DNA of 64,000 bases from Syntrophales bacterium (GTDB lineage: Bacteria > Desulfobacterota > Syntrophia > Syntrophales > PHBD01). The position numbers and the translations under genes were made by a program. This document shows positions 15,896 through 23,793 of this stretch, one piece after another. The notes beneath the pieces were generated by a model that was not told the DNA's origin, did not search any database, and saw nothing but the letters and a program-made list of their open reading frames with translations. The first letter of the stretch is position 1; each line of letters opens with the position of its first letter. The stretch lies in the NCBI GenBank assembly GCA_035363115.1, contig DAOSEM010000003.1, positions 346,839 to 410,838 on the forward strand. Reading direction: 5' to 3'.

Positions 15896-17524
15896 TCAGC
15901 GCAGGCAGACGCTCAGGATCTCGACGAGGTCGGTTTCCCCCTCCAGGACCTTCCGGATCCCACTCTGCAGCAATGTGCTCATGCCCTCCGACGAGGCCGC
16001 CTTGCGGATGGCGGCGATGGACTTCCTGCTGATGATCATCTGCTTGATGCTGTCGTTGGCTATCAGGAGCTCGTAGATGCCCATCATTCCCCGGTAACCG
16101 GTTTCGTTGCATTCGGGACAGCCTTTCGCCCTGCTGATTTTCCGCTTGTCCGAAAAATCCATCCCCAGTCCCTCGAAGGCCTTCTCTCCGTACTGGCGTG
16201 CCATCTCGTCCCATTCCTCGCGGCTGACGGGAACGGATTCCCGGCAATGGGTGCAGAGGCGGCGGACGAGGCGCTGGGCCAGGACGCACAGGAGAGAGTC
16301 GGCGAAGCCGAAGGGATCGATGCCCATGTCCAGGAGGCGGACAATCGTCTCCGGGGCGTTGTTCGTGTGCAGGGTGGAGAGGACGAGGTGGCCTGTCGTG
16401 GACGCCTCGACGCCCATCTTGGCCGTTTCGTAGTCCCGCATCTCTCCCACCATGATGATGTCCGGATCGGACCTGAGGAAGGCCCGCATGGCGGTGCTGA
16501 AGTCCAGGCCGATCTTGTGGTGCATCTGGACCTGGCGGATTCCCTTCTGGGTGATCTCGACGGGGTCTTCGGCGGTCCAGATCTTGGTGTTGGGACGGTT
16601 CAGGCGGTGGAGGGCGGCATGGGCCGTCGTGGTCTTGCCGGAGCCGGTGGGGCCGACGATCAGGATCAGCCCGTAGGGCTTGTCGAGCTGCGAGATGAAC
16701 TGATCCAGGGTCTCCTTCGGCATCCCCAGTTCGTTCAGGGTCATGATCTTTCCGCGCGTCAGGATCCTCAGGACCACGTCCTCCACGTAGCCGTGGGTCG
16801 GCATGGTGGCCACCCGCAGCTCGATGTCTTCGCCGTTGGGCCTTGTGTGCCGGATCTTTCCGTCCTGGGGCAGTCGCCGCTCGGTGATGTCCAGGCTGGA
16901 GAGGATCTTGATGCGGGAGACGATCGCCGCCCGGTAGTCGTACGGCAGGGTCCGGTACGGAAAGCACTCTCCGTCGACCCGAAACCGTACCAGGACCTCC
17001 CTGTCCCGAACGTCCGGCTCGATGTGGATGTCCGAGGCGCGGCGCAGGCAGGCCTCGTTGATGATCTCGTTCACCAGTCGGACGATGGTTCCGTCCGTCT
17101 CGCTGACGTCCGCGAACTCCTCCCGCCGGTCGCCGTTTTCCGCCGCGCTCTCTTCGGCCCGGGCCTCCTTCAGGTAGCAGGTCCCGTAGAAATGGTCGAT
17201 GAACTTCAGGATGTCATCGCGGGAGGCCACGCAGTACTCGATCTGCTTCGTTTTCAGCAGGCTTTCGATGCTGTCCCGACGCGGCAGGTCGGCCGGGTTG
17301 TCCACGAGGACGGAAATTCGCCCCTCCCGCCGCTCCAGGGGAACCCAGCCCTCGCGGTGCAGGTATTCGTGCTTGAGGTTTGCAAGGAGGTTGCGCGGGA
17401 TGGGGGCCCGTTCATCGAAGCAAACGGAGCGGATGATCGAAGCGTCTTTCTGCGAATTCCGGTCGGATAGGACTATGGAGTCTTCCACTTTATTCCCGTT
17501 TGGTTGTTTATCCGGATGCCTCAT
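15896..17524 (-). CDS. GspE/PilB-type secretion or pilus ATPase
   Basis: The 542-residue protein has a T2SSE N-terminal (MshEN-like) domain over residues 30-110 and then the AAA-like ATPase. Walker A is GPTGSGKTTT (Lys near 297), the Asp box is EDPVEITQKGIRQVQ, Walker B is SDPDIIMVGEMRD, and the His box is TGHLVLSTLHTNNA. A tetracysteine zinc motif follows (CTHC ... CPEC). This is a complete type II secretion/type IV pilus assembly ATPase. No partner genes (GspF, pilins) are in the window, so it is an orphan or sits apart from its machine. SD GGAGGAG precedes the ATG. Confidence 0.9.
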   Translation of the reverse strand: MRHPDKQPNGNKVEDSIVLSDRNSQKDASIIRSVCFDERAPIPRNLLANLKHEYLHREGWVPLERREGRISVLVDNPADLPRRDSIESLLKTKQIEYCVASRDDILKFIDHFYGTCYLKEARAEESAAENGDRREEFADVSETDGTIVRLVNEIINEACLRRASDIHIEPDVRDREVLVRFRVDGECFPYRTLPYDYRAAIVSRIKILSSLDITERRLPQDGKIRHTRPNGEDIELRVATMPTHGYVEDVVLRILTRGKIMTLNELGMPKETLDQFISQLDKPYGLILIVGPTGSGKTTTAHAALHRLNRPNTKIWTAEDPVEITQKGIRQVQMHHKIGLDFSTAMRAFLRSDPDIIMVGEMRDYETAKMGVEASTTGHLVLSTLHTNNAPETIVRLLDMGIDPFGFADSLLCVLAQRLVRRLCTHCRESVPVSREEWDEMARQYGEKAFEGLGMDFSDKRKISRAKGCPECNETGYRGMMGIYELLIANDSIKQMIISRKSIAAIRKAASSEGMSTLLQSGIRKVLEGETDLVEILSVCLR

Positions 17525-17738
17525 CCATGCCTCCTCCGCCGTTGTGCCTGAAAAGCCGGCTCATTATAGGAGAATCGCCCCGATTGTTCAATGCGGATAT
17601 GGCGGAGTGATGACGCGGGCGGCGGGGGCTGTCCCATGGGAGTCCGCCGGTCGGTTGGAGCGACGGTCCGACCGGGTGCCTCTTGATGCCGATACTGACC
17701 GGGATACGGAATCGTGCTATAAAGGGAACATCCCCCAT

Positions 17739-19427
17739 ATGGATCGAGCCATGGAGATCGTCTATCTCTCCGATGTCCACGACGCCTTCGACCGGGTCAG
17801 GGAACTCCTGTCCCGAACCAGTGCCGACGTCTACATCATCGCCGGCGACCTCATCGACCGGCCCTTCTATACGAAGGAGATGTCCGCCCGCTACCGGAAA
17901 AGGCAAGCGTCCTTCTCCGCGCTCCGCCACCGGCTCGGAGACGGGGAGATGAACATGGAGGATTTCGTCTCCGCGCTCCTGGAGCGGACTGGCGTGCCCG
18001 ACGACGTCCGGCGGCAGGCGGTGGAATTCCGGGAGGAGACCGTCCGGGGCCGCCGGGTCATGCAGCAGAAGTACAAGATCCTCGAGAGCATCCTGCGCAT
18101 CAAGACGGGCGCCCGGATCCTCTGCCTGCCGGGGAACTACGACATGGACCTCCAGTACACCTCTCTCCATGAGCGGGACCTGCACCGGCACTGGATTCAG
18201 GCCGGGGAGTTGAGGATCGCCGGCTACGGGGGGGCCGACATCGTGACCCCCGGCATTCCCGAACAGTATGCGGTGAAATATCTGGCCGACCGGGGCGCCA
18301 GCGAGATGGCCCGGTTCTTCGGCGAGGCGCGGCCGGACATCGTGGCGACCCACAAGCCGGCCCACGGCGTCCTCGACCATCTCCAGTCGCGGGGAGAGAG
18401 CGGATCGACGGAGCTGCGGCGCTACTGCGAGGAGAACAGAGCGATCCTGTGCCTGACGGGCCACCTGCACGACCAGTGGGGATTCGAGGAGATCGAAGGG
18501 ACGGTTTATCTCAACCCCTCCAACTTCGGAGAGGTCCATGAACCCGGCGGGAGGATCTCCGAAGGGGGGTTTTTCTACGCCATCGAAACCGGGGATCGCC
18601 GGTTGGAGCGGATCGTCCTTCGCAAGCTGACCCGGCAGGGAGTCCATGATGTCGTCGCCTTCGAGCCCGGCGGAGATGGATGGAACCGGACCGTGCTGGA
18701 CCGCGACCGTTATGGAGCGCTCCTCTTGGGAAAATCCATCGACCGGGAGGGTCGGGGGGACAGCCGGGAACCGCGGACACGTCTGATCTCCCTCATCGCG
18801 CGGTTCTTTCCCGGTCCCGGCGGGACGGCCGGTTCGGGACCCCTGCAGGGGCATGTCGTCGAGACCTGCGGACGGATCGGGGCAAGCCTTGGCGTGAGCG
18901 CGGGGGTGGACCTCGTGAGCGGCGGAGATCCCGGTCCCGCTGGTTCGGCGCCATATCTGGATCTGGTCGTCTATCTCCACCGCGGTGAGGTTCCGGAAGG
19001 AGAGACCGGCGGGGGTGGGGAGAGCCCCTGGTTCGAAGAGGCGCTGGAGGCGCTCCGGCCGGACCTGGAGGCCTTTCCCGGCGCCGTCGTCGTCGACAGT
19101 ATCGACCTGGAGCGGGTGAATCGAAGCATCCGCGCAAAGGACTACGAATGCGACGCGCTGCAGCGGTTCGCCGCCTACCGGTCAGTAGGACGCCTGCTCG
19201 CACCCGTCGCCGTACCCGCCGTGGAGGGACGCCTCGATGCGGATCGGGCATTCCGCGGGGAGATCGAGGGGACCGGCGGCACCTACATGGAGATCTTTCT
19301 CAATATCGCCGCTGCGGTCGGGACCATGAAAGAATTCGATTCCGGCCTCAAGGAGCTGGGAATCGTCGCACCCGAGGCCTATCGAAGAAAAATCGAAGGA
19401 GGGCTCCATGGCCATCGCAAGGGATAA
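17739..19427 (+). CDS. metallophosphoesterase with an uncharacterised C-terminal domain
   Basis: The protein is about 562 residues (start 17739, or ATG 17751). The N-terminal calcineurin-like domain has all the metal motifs: SDVHD, AGDLID, PGNYDMD, HKPAH and TGHLHDQWG, within residues 9-245. After a linker of low-complexity Gly/Arg, residues about 350-562 form a second domain. It contains an LDLVVYLHRGE strand and a VVVDSIDLERVNRSIRAKDYE segment that loosely recalls nucleotidyltransferases, but no canonical GSx9DxD motif is present. The last 20 bases overlap the diguanylate cyclase gene, so coupled expression is likely. The phosphoesterase call is firm; the C-terminal function is unknown. Confidence 0.78.
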   Translation: MDRAMEIVYLSDVHDAFDRVRELLSRTSADVYIIAGDLIDRPFYTKEMSARYRKRQASFSALRHRLGDGEMNMEDFVSALLERTGVPDDVRRQAVEFREETVRGRRVMQQKYKILESILRIKTGARILCLPGNYDMDLQYTSLHERDLHRHWIQAGELRIAGYGGADIVTPGIPEQYAVKYLADRGASEMARFFGEARPDIVATHKPAHGVLDHLQSRGESGSTELRRYCEENRAILCLTGHLHDQWGFEEIEGTVYLNPSNFGEVHEPGGRISEGGFFYAIETGDRRLERIVLRKLTRQGVHDVVAFEPGGDGWNRTVLDRDRYGALLLGKSIDREGRGDSREPRTRLISLIARFFPGPGGTAGSGPLQGHVVETCGRIGASLGVSAGVDLVSGGDPGPAGSAPYLDLVVYLHRGEVPEGETGGGGESPWFEEALEALRPDLEAFPGAVVVDSIDLERVNRSIRAKDYECDALQRFAAYRSVGRLLAPVAVPAVEGRLDADRAFRGEIEGTGGTYMEIFLNIAAAVGTMKEFDSGLKELGIVAPEAYRRKIEGGLHGHRKG

Positions 19428-20400
19428 GGTGAAACGGCTGATCAAGATGGCGGATTTCCTCTCTGCCTCCTTCAACATGGAGGAGGCCTGTGGGGTTCTG
19501 GCCCGGGAAATGCCCCGGCTGTTTCCCGCGGGTGTCTTTTACCGGCATCATGCCGCACGGGACCTGCTGGAAGCCGAGGTATCCTGGGGGATGTCACCCC
19601 GGGAGAGCGTCTTCGCGCCCGCGGACTGCCACGGGATCCGGAGAAACCGGCCCCACCTGGTGGCGGGAGCGGCCAAGGGCCTGCCCTGCCGCCACGCCGA
19701 GACGGAGACCGACGGCAGGGGCTCCGTCTGCGTGCCCATGACGGTGTACGGCGAGTTTCTGGGCCTGCTCCACATCCGCTTCGACCTGCCCTCCGCGGAA
19801 TCGCGGCGGGCCGTCGACGCGGCGGAACAACTGGCTGTCCTGGCGGCCCAGCAGGTCCGGCTTGCCCTGAGGAACATCCAGCTCAGGGAGGAGCTTAGCA
19901 GCCTCTCGACCCGGGACGCCCTGACGGGCCTCCTCAACCGGCGATTCCTGGAGACGACGCTGGAGCGGGAACTGAAGAAGGCAAAACGGCAGGGACAGCC
20001 CCTGGGCGTTGTGTTCATGGATGTCGATCACCTGGGGCACATCAACCAGACGTACGGCATCGAGGAGGGGGAGCGGATCATCCGCGACCTGGGCGCGTTC
20101 GTGGGAGGCAACGTACGGGACGAGGACATCGCCTGCCGCTGGGGGGCGGACGAATTCGTCCTGATTCTTCCGGGGAGCGATCTGGACACGACACGGAGAA
20201 GGGCGGAGAACCTGCGGGCGATGCTCAAGGAGCAGGAACGGGTGGCCGGGCATCAGCACATGCGGCGGGTGACCCTGTCCATGGGCGTGGCCTCCTCGCC
20301 GGAGAACGGGGAGACGGCGGGAGACATTCTCCAGGCTGTCCGCCTGGCGGTGAAGCGGGCCAAGCAGGAGGGACGGGACCGGGTCTGCACGCCCCCCTAA
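19408..20400 (+). CDS. GAF-domain diguanylate cyclase (GADEF variant)
   Basis: The 330-residue protein has an N-terminal GAF-like sensor (residues 10-155) and then a full GGDEF domain (SLSTRDALTGLLNRRFLE at 166-183). The active-site loop reads RWGADEF (GADEF 246-250) instead of GGDEF. An intact RxxD inhibitory site (RDED, 237-240) lies five residues before it. It has no transmembrane helix and is thus a soluble sensor. AAGGAGG precedes the ATG, which lies inside the end of the phosphoesterase gene. It probably makes c-di-GMP with product feedback, though the Gly-to-Ala change could lower activity. Confidence 0.87.
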   Translation: MAIARDKVKRLIKMADFLSASFNMEEACGVLAREMPRLFPAGVFYRHHAARDLLEAEVSWGMSPRESVFAPADCHGIRRNRPHLVAGAAKGLPCRHAETETDGRGSVCVPMTVYGEFLGLLHIRFDLPSAESRRAVDAAEQLAVLAAQQVRLALRNIQLREELSSLSTRDALTGLLNRRFLETTLERELKKAKRQGQPLGVVFMDVDHLGHINQTYGIEEGERIIRDLGAFVGGNVRDEDIACRWGADEFVLILPGSDLDTTRRRAENLRAMLKEQERVAGHQHMRRVTLSMGVASSPENGETAGDILQAVRLAVKRAKQEGRDRVCTPP

Positions 20401-20432
20401 GGGGTTCATCCTCCCGCCGGCCCGATTTCGTT

Positions 20433-20819
20433 TCACCCCGGTGTGCCGGACTTCCGCGTGTCGATGTCGCCGGGGTACATCATCGCGTCCTGGCCCCGCT
20501 CGCGGGTCCGGACGCGGATGACCTCCTCCACGGGAGTGACGAAGATGATCCCGTCGCCGGGCTCGCCGGTGTAGGCGGATGTGAGGATGGCATCCAGAGC
20601 GGCCTCCAGGTTGCGGTCCGACAGGACGATGTTGACCTGGATCTTGGGCAGTACGTTGACCTGGTAAGTCCCGGCGCGGCCGACCAGTTGGACACCGCCC
20701 TGGCGCCCGTGCCCCCGGACCTCGAACATGTTCATCCCCACGATGCCGATCCCCGCCAGGGCCTCCTTCACGTCGCAGACCTTGTCTTCGCGAATGATTG
20801 CCTCGATCTTCTTCAGCAT
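20433..20819 (-). CDS. glnK: nitrogen regulatory protein PII
   Basis: This 128-residue PII-family protein begins MLKKIEAIIREDKVCDVKEAL. Its T-loop region (GHGRQGG...RAGTYQVNVLPK) retains the Tyr equivalent to the uridylylated Tyr51. The C-terminal signature TGEPGDGIIFVTPVEEVIRVRT has the ATP-binding GDG. A tail of about 16 residues extends past the usual end. It lies 60 bases downstream of amtB on the same strand, the standard GlnK-AmtB pairing in which GlnK plugs the ammonium channel when nitrogen is plentiful. Confidence 0.93.
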   Translation of the reverse strand: MLKKIEAIIREDKVCDVKEALAGIGIVGMNMFEVRGHGRQGGVQLVGRAGTYQVNVLPKIQVNIVLSDRNLEAALDAILTSAYTGEPGDGIIFVTPVEEVIRVRTRERGQDAMMYPGDIDTRKSGTPG

Positions 20820-20879
20820 GGCTGTCTCTCCAAAATGTCTTTGAAATCTATTTGAAATTCGGGTTTCGATTCCTGGACG

Positions 20880-22106
20880 CTACGAGTAGGACCTCTCTCC
20901 ATGGGAGCTGATGTCCAGCCCCACTTCCTCCTCCATGGGGGAGACGCGGAGCCCCATGCTCCAGTGGAGGAGCTTGGCCAGCACGTAGGTCATCCCGAAG
21001 GAGAAAGCGATGGTGACGAGGATCGCAACGATCTGGATGCCGACCTGACCGGGGTTGCCGAAGAAAAGGCCGTTGGCGCCGTCGCCGTTGACGGCCGTCG
21101 TGGCGAACAGGCCCGCGGCGATCATGCCCCAGGTGCTGGCGATGCCGTGGCAGGCCCAGACATCGAGGGACTCGTCGAGCTTGCGGCGGTCCCGGAAGCG
21201 CATGGCGTAATAGGACAGGGGGGCCGCGACGGCGCCGACGACCATGGCGGCCAGGGGGGTGATGAAGCCCGAGGCGGGCGTCACCGCCGCGAGGCCCACG
21301 ACCATGCCCGTGGCGATGCCGAGGGTGCTGGGCCGCCCGTCCAGCCAGGAGAGCAGCATCCACACCAGTCCGGCTGACGCCGCCGAGGTGTTCGTCGTCA
21401 GCAGGGCATTCACGGCCGTTCCATTGGCGGCGAGGGCGCTGCCGGCGTTGAAGCCGAACCATCCCACCCAGAGAAGCCCCGCTCCCAGAACGGTCAGGGG
21501 AATGTTGTTGGGCTCCATGGGGGACTTTCCGAACCCGCGCCGGGGGCCGATTACCAGCGCGAAGGCCAGGGCCGAGAACCCGGCGGCGATGTGGACCACG
21601 GTGCCGCCGGCGAAATCCAGGACGCCCATGCTCTTCAGCCAGCCGCCCTGGCCCCAGACCCAGTGGCAAAGGGGATCGTAGACGAGGGTCGCCCAGAGGA
21701 AGCTGAAGAGAAGAAAGCCCTTGAACTTGACCCGCTCGACAAAGGCGCCGGTGATGAGGGCCGGCGTGATGACCGCGAACATCATTTGAAAGGCGGCGAA
21801 GAGGCTATGGGGGATGGTTTTGCTGTAGTCCGGATTGGGGGCCGCGCCGACCCCTTCGAAGCCCAGGAAGTTGAGCCCTCCGATCAGCCCGTTGATGGAC
21901 GAACCGAAGGCGAGCGAGTAGCCGAAGAGGACCCACTGGACACCGATCAGGGCCATGAAGACATAGCTCAAGGTCAGGGTGGAGAGGACGTTTTTCCTCC
22001 GGACCATCCCTCCGTAAAAGAATGCCAGGGCCGGGGTCATCAGGAGGACCAGGGAACAGCACACGAGGATCCAGGCAGTGTCGCCCGCATTGATGGGGGT
22101 GTTCAT
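20880..22106 (-). CDS. amtB: ammonium transporter, Amt/Mep/Rh family
   Basis: The protein is about 408 residues with roughly eleven transmembrane helices. It includes FFYGGMVRRKN near the start and the Amt signature DFAGGTVVHIAAGFSALAFA (central His and Phe gate region). FNAGSALAANG and the late VWACHGIASTWG (second conserved His) complete it. ATG 22106 is chosen because AAGGAGCGG lies just upstream; a longer frame lacks such a site. It is transcribed with glnK from a sigma-54-type promoter and imports ammonium under nitrogen limitation. Confidence 0.93.
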   Translation of the reverse strand: MNTPINAGDTAWILVCCSLVLLMTPALAFFYGGMVRRKNVLSTLTLSYVFMALIGVQWVLFGYSLAFGSSINGLIGGLNFLGFEGVGAAPNPDYSKTIPHSLFAAFQMMFAVITPALITGAFVERVKFKGFLLFSFLWATLVYDPLCHWVWGQGGWLKSMGVLDFAGGTVVHIAAGFSALAFALVIGPRRGFGKSPMEPNNIPLTVLGAGLLWVGWFGFNAGSALAANGTAVNALLTTNTSAASAGLVWMLLSWLDGRPSTLGIATGMVVGLAAVTPASGFITPLAAMVVGAVAAPLSYYAMRFRDRRKLDESLDVWACHGIASTWGMIAAGLFATTAVNGDGANGLFFGNPGQVGIQIVAILVTIAFSFGMTYVLAKLLHWSMGLRVSPMEEEVGLDISSHGERSYS

Positions 22107-22140
22107 AATCTCCGCTCCTTCGTTAAATGGATTCACAAAG

Positions 22141-22156
22141 TGCAAATTGCCGGCCA
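22141..22156 (-). promoter_or_regulatory. sigma-54 (-24/-12) promoter of amtB-glnK
   Basis: On the minus strand the sequence reads TGGCCGGCAATTTGCA, matching the TGGCACG-N4-TTGCW consensus at all but two positions with exact GG-N10-GC spacing. The -12 end lies about 35 bases before the amtB ATG, leaving a short leader. Sigma-54 control of amtB-glnK by an NtrC-like activator is well established in Proteobacteria. No convincing NtrC dyad was found by eye upstream. Confidence 0.75.
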
Positions 22157-22427
22157 GAGTGTGAAATGAGTAATGTCAACGGGTTGTGCGAACCAACCCG
22201 TCCGAATACGGAACGGAAATGTCCCGATTGAAAGTGATTGCACGGATTTGTTACAAGCGCGCGGTGCGAGCCGGAAAACGGGAAACGTGCGACAGAGGCG
22301 GAAGAGAACGGGAAGCGTGTTTGACAAGCAAAAGGCTTTCCACTACATATCCGGGCAGGAAGAAACCCGGGGACAGCGATCCGAGACGGGGATGCCTTCC
22401 GATGATCAACATGCCGGGGAGGACACC

Positions 22428-23687
22428 ATGGAACCCTATTTCGACGAGCGGGAAACCTTGAGCCGGGAGGAACGGCTCCGCATTCAGGTGGATGCGCTTT
22501 CCCGGATGATGGAGAATGCCGGCCGACGGTCGCCGGTCCTGCGGAGACAGTTCGAAGACCTGAAGATCAGCCCTTCCGGGATCAAAACGGCTGCGGATTT
22601 CGAGCGACTGCCGGTGGTCTCGCGGGAACGGCTCGTGGAGATGGAGCTGAAAGACCCGCCGTTTGCGGGCCTGGAAAACCCCGACGCACCCATCGACCGG
22701 ATCTTCATTTCCCCCGGTCCCGTCTACGAGCCCCACCTTGGCGAGGAGGATGTCCTCTGGGCCCGGGCTTACAAGGCCGCCGGCCTCGGGAAGGGAGACG
22801 TGGTCCTGAACGCCTTCTCCTACCACATGGTCGCCGCGGGGCTGACGTTCCACGGGGGGCTGCGCAAGGTCGGCGCGACGGTCATCCCGTCGGGGGCCTC
22901 GAGCGCCCAGGCCCAGGTGCAACTGATCCGCGACCTCGGCGCAACGGCCTACACGGGGACGCCGAGCTTCCTGATGGCGATCATCGAGAAGGCAAAGGAG
23001 ATGGAGTACGATTTCCGGAAGGACTTCCGGGTCCGGAAAGCCTGCTTCGCCGCTGAGCCCCTCTTCCCGGCCATGCGTGCACGCTTCGAGACGGAGTTCG
23101 GCATCGACACCTACCAGATGTACGGTGCGACGGAGGTGGGGGACGTCGCCTACGAGTGCCGGGAGAAGAAGGGCTGGCACCTCTGTGAGGAGGTTTACGT
23201 CGAGATCGTCGACCCCGCGACGGGGAAGGCCGTTCCTCCGGGGACCCCGGGAGAGATCGTCGTGACGCGGTTCAACGACGTGTTCTACCTGTTCCGCTTC
23301 GGCACGGGCGACCTCTCCCGGATTGTCGAGGAGCCCTGCCCCTGCGGCCGGACATCCTGCCGCCTCGCCGGGATCCTGGGCCGGGTGGGGGACGCCGTGA
23401 AGGTCCGGGGGCTCTTCGTCGCCCCGAGCCAGCTTCAGCAGGTGGGTGCAAAATTCCCGGAGATCCGAAAGTTCCAGGTCGTCGTCGGCCGCAGCGGCGA
23501 CAAGGATAGACTGGACGTCCGTATCGACCCGCTGGAGGCGCCGGGCGACCCCTCTTCCCTGGAGCAGGCGTTCGAAAAGGTTTTCCGCGAGATCTGCACC
23601 GTCCGGATCGACCGGATCGAGTTCCTGAAGCCGGGGACGCTCACGGACGAGGACAAGCGGATCGTCGACGAGCGGGAGTGGAAGTAG
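22428..23687 (+). CDS. phenylacetate-CoA ligase-like (PaaK/F390 synthetase family) protein
   Basis: This adenylate-forming family protein is about 419 residues. It retains the PaaK-type motifs YGATEVGD (A5), FGTGDLSRIVEEPCPCGRTS (A7 plus the CxCG loop) and ILGRVGDAVKVRGLFVAPSQL (A8). The P-loop normally reading SSGTTGKP is replaced by ISPGPVYEPH. The ATG at 22428 follows GGGGAGG. Substrate is probably an aryl or acyl carboxylate if it is active. The altered P-loop makes catalysis uncertain or marks a distinct subgroup. It is divergent from amtB and convergent with uvrB. Confidence 0.82.
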   Translation: MEPYFDERETLSREERLRIQVDALSRMMENAGRRSPVLRRQFEDLKISPSGIKTAADFERLPVVSRERLVEMELKDPPFAGLENPDAPIDRIFISPGPVYEPHLGEEDVLWARAYKAAGLGKGDVVLNAFSYHMVAAGLTFHGGLRKVGATVIPSGASSAQAQVQLIRDLGATAYTGTPSFLMAIIEKAKEMEYDFRKDFRVRKACFAAEPLFPAMRARFETEFGIDTYQMYGATEVGDVAYECREKKGWHLCEEVYVEIVDPATGKAVPPGTPGEIVVTRFNDVFYLFRFGTGDLSRIVEEPCPCGRTSCRLAGILGRVGDAVKVRGLFVAPSQLQQVGAKFPEIRKFQVVVGRSGDKDRLDVRIDPLEAPGDPSSLEQAFEKVFREICTVRIDRIEFLKPGTLTDEDKRIVDEREWK

Positions 23688-23722
23688 GAATCGCCGTCAG
23701 AGACGGATCATGATTTCCGCGC

Positions 23723-23754
23723 GGACGGTTCGGCGGGATGCCGCCGGACCGTCC
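23723..23754. terminator. bidirectional hairpin between the PaaK-like gene and uvrB
   Basis: GGACGGTTCGGCGG (23723-23736) pairs with CCGCCGGACCGTCC (23741-23754), a 14 bp stem with one mismatch and a four-base loop. It lies midway between two convergent stop codons. No T-run follows on either strand, so it may be a factor-assisted terminator. Confidence 0.5.
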
Positions 23755-23793
23755 AAACCCCGGAACCCCGGTGGCGAAGCCCGCCGCCCGCTC

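Noticed and set aside
22160..22330. Possible NtrC sites upstream of the sigma-54 promoter
   Set aside because: Only unpaired half-sites (TGCAC, GGTGC) at the wrong spacing were seen; the CGGGTTG/CAACCCG palindrome at 22180-22200 does not fit the NtrC consensus.
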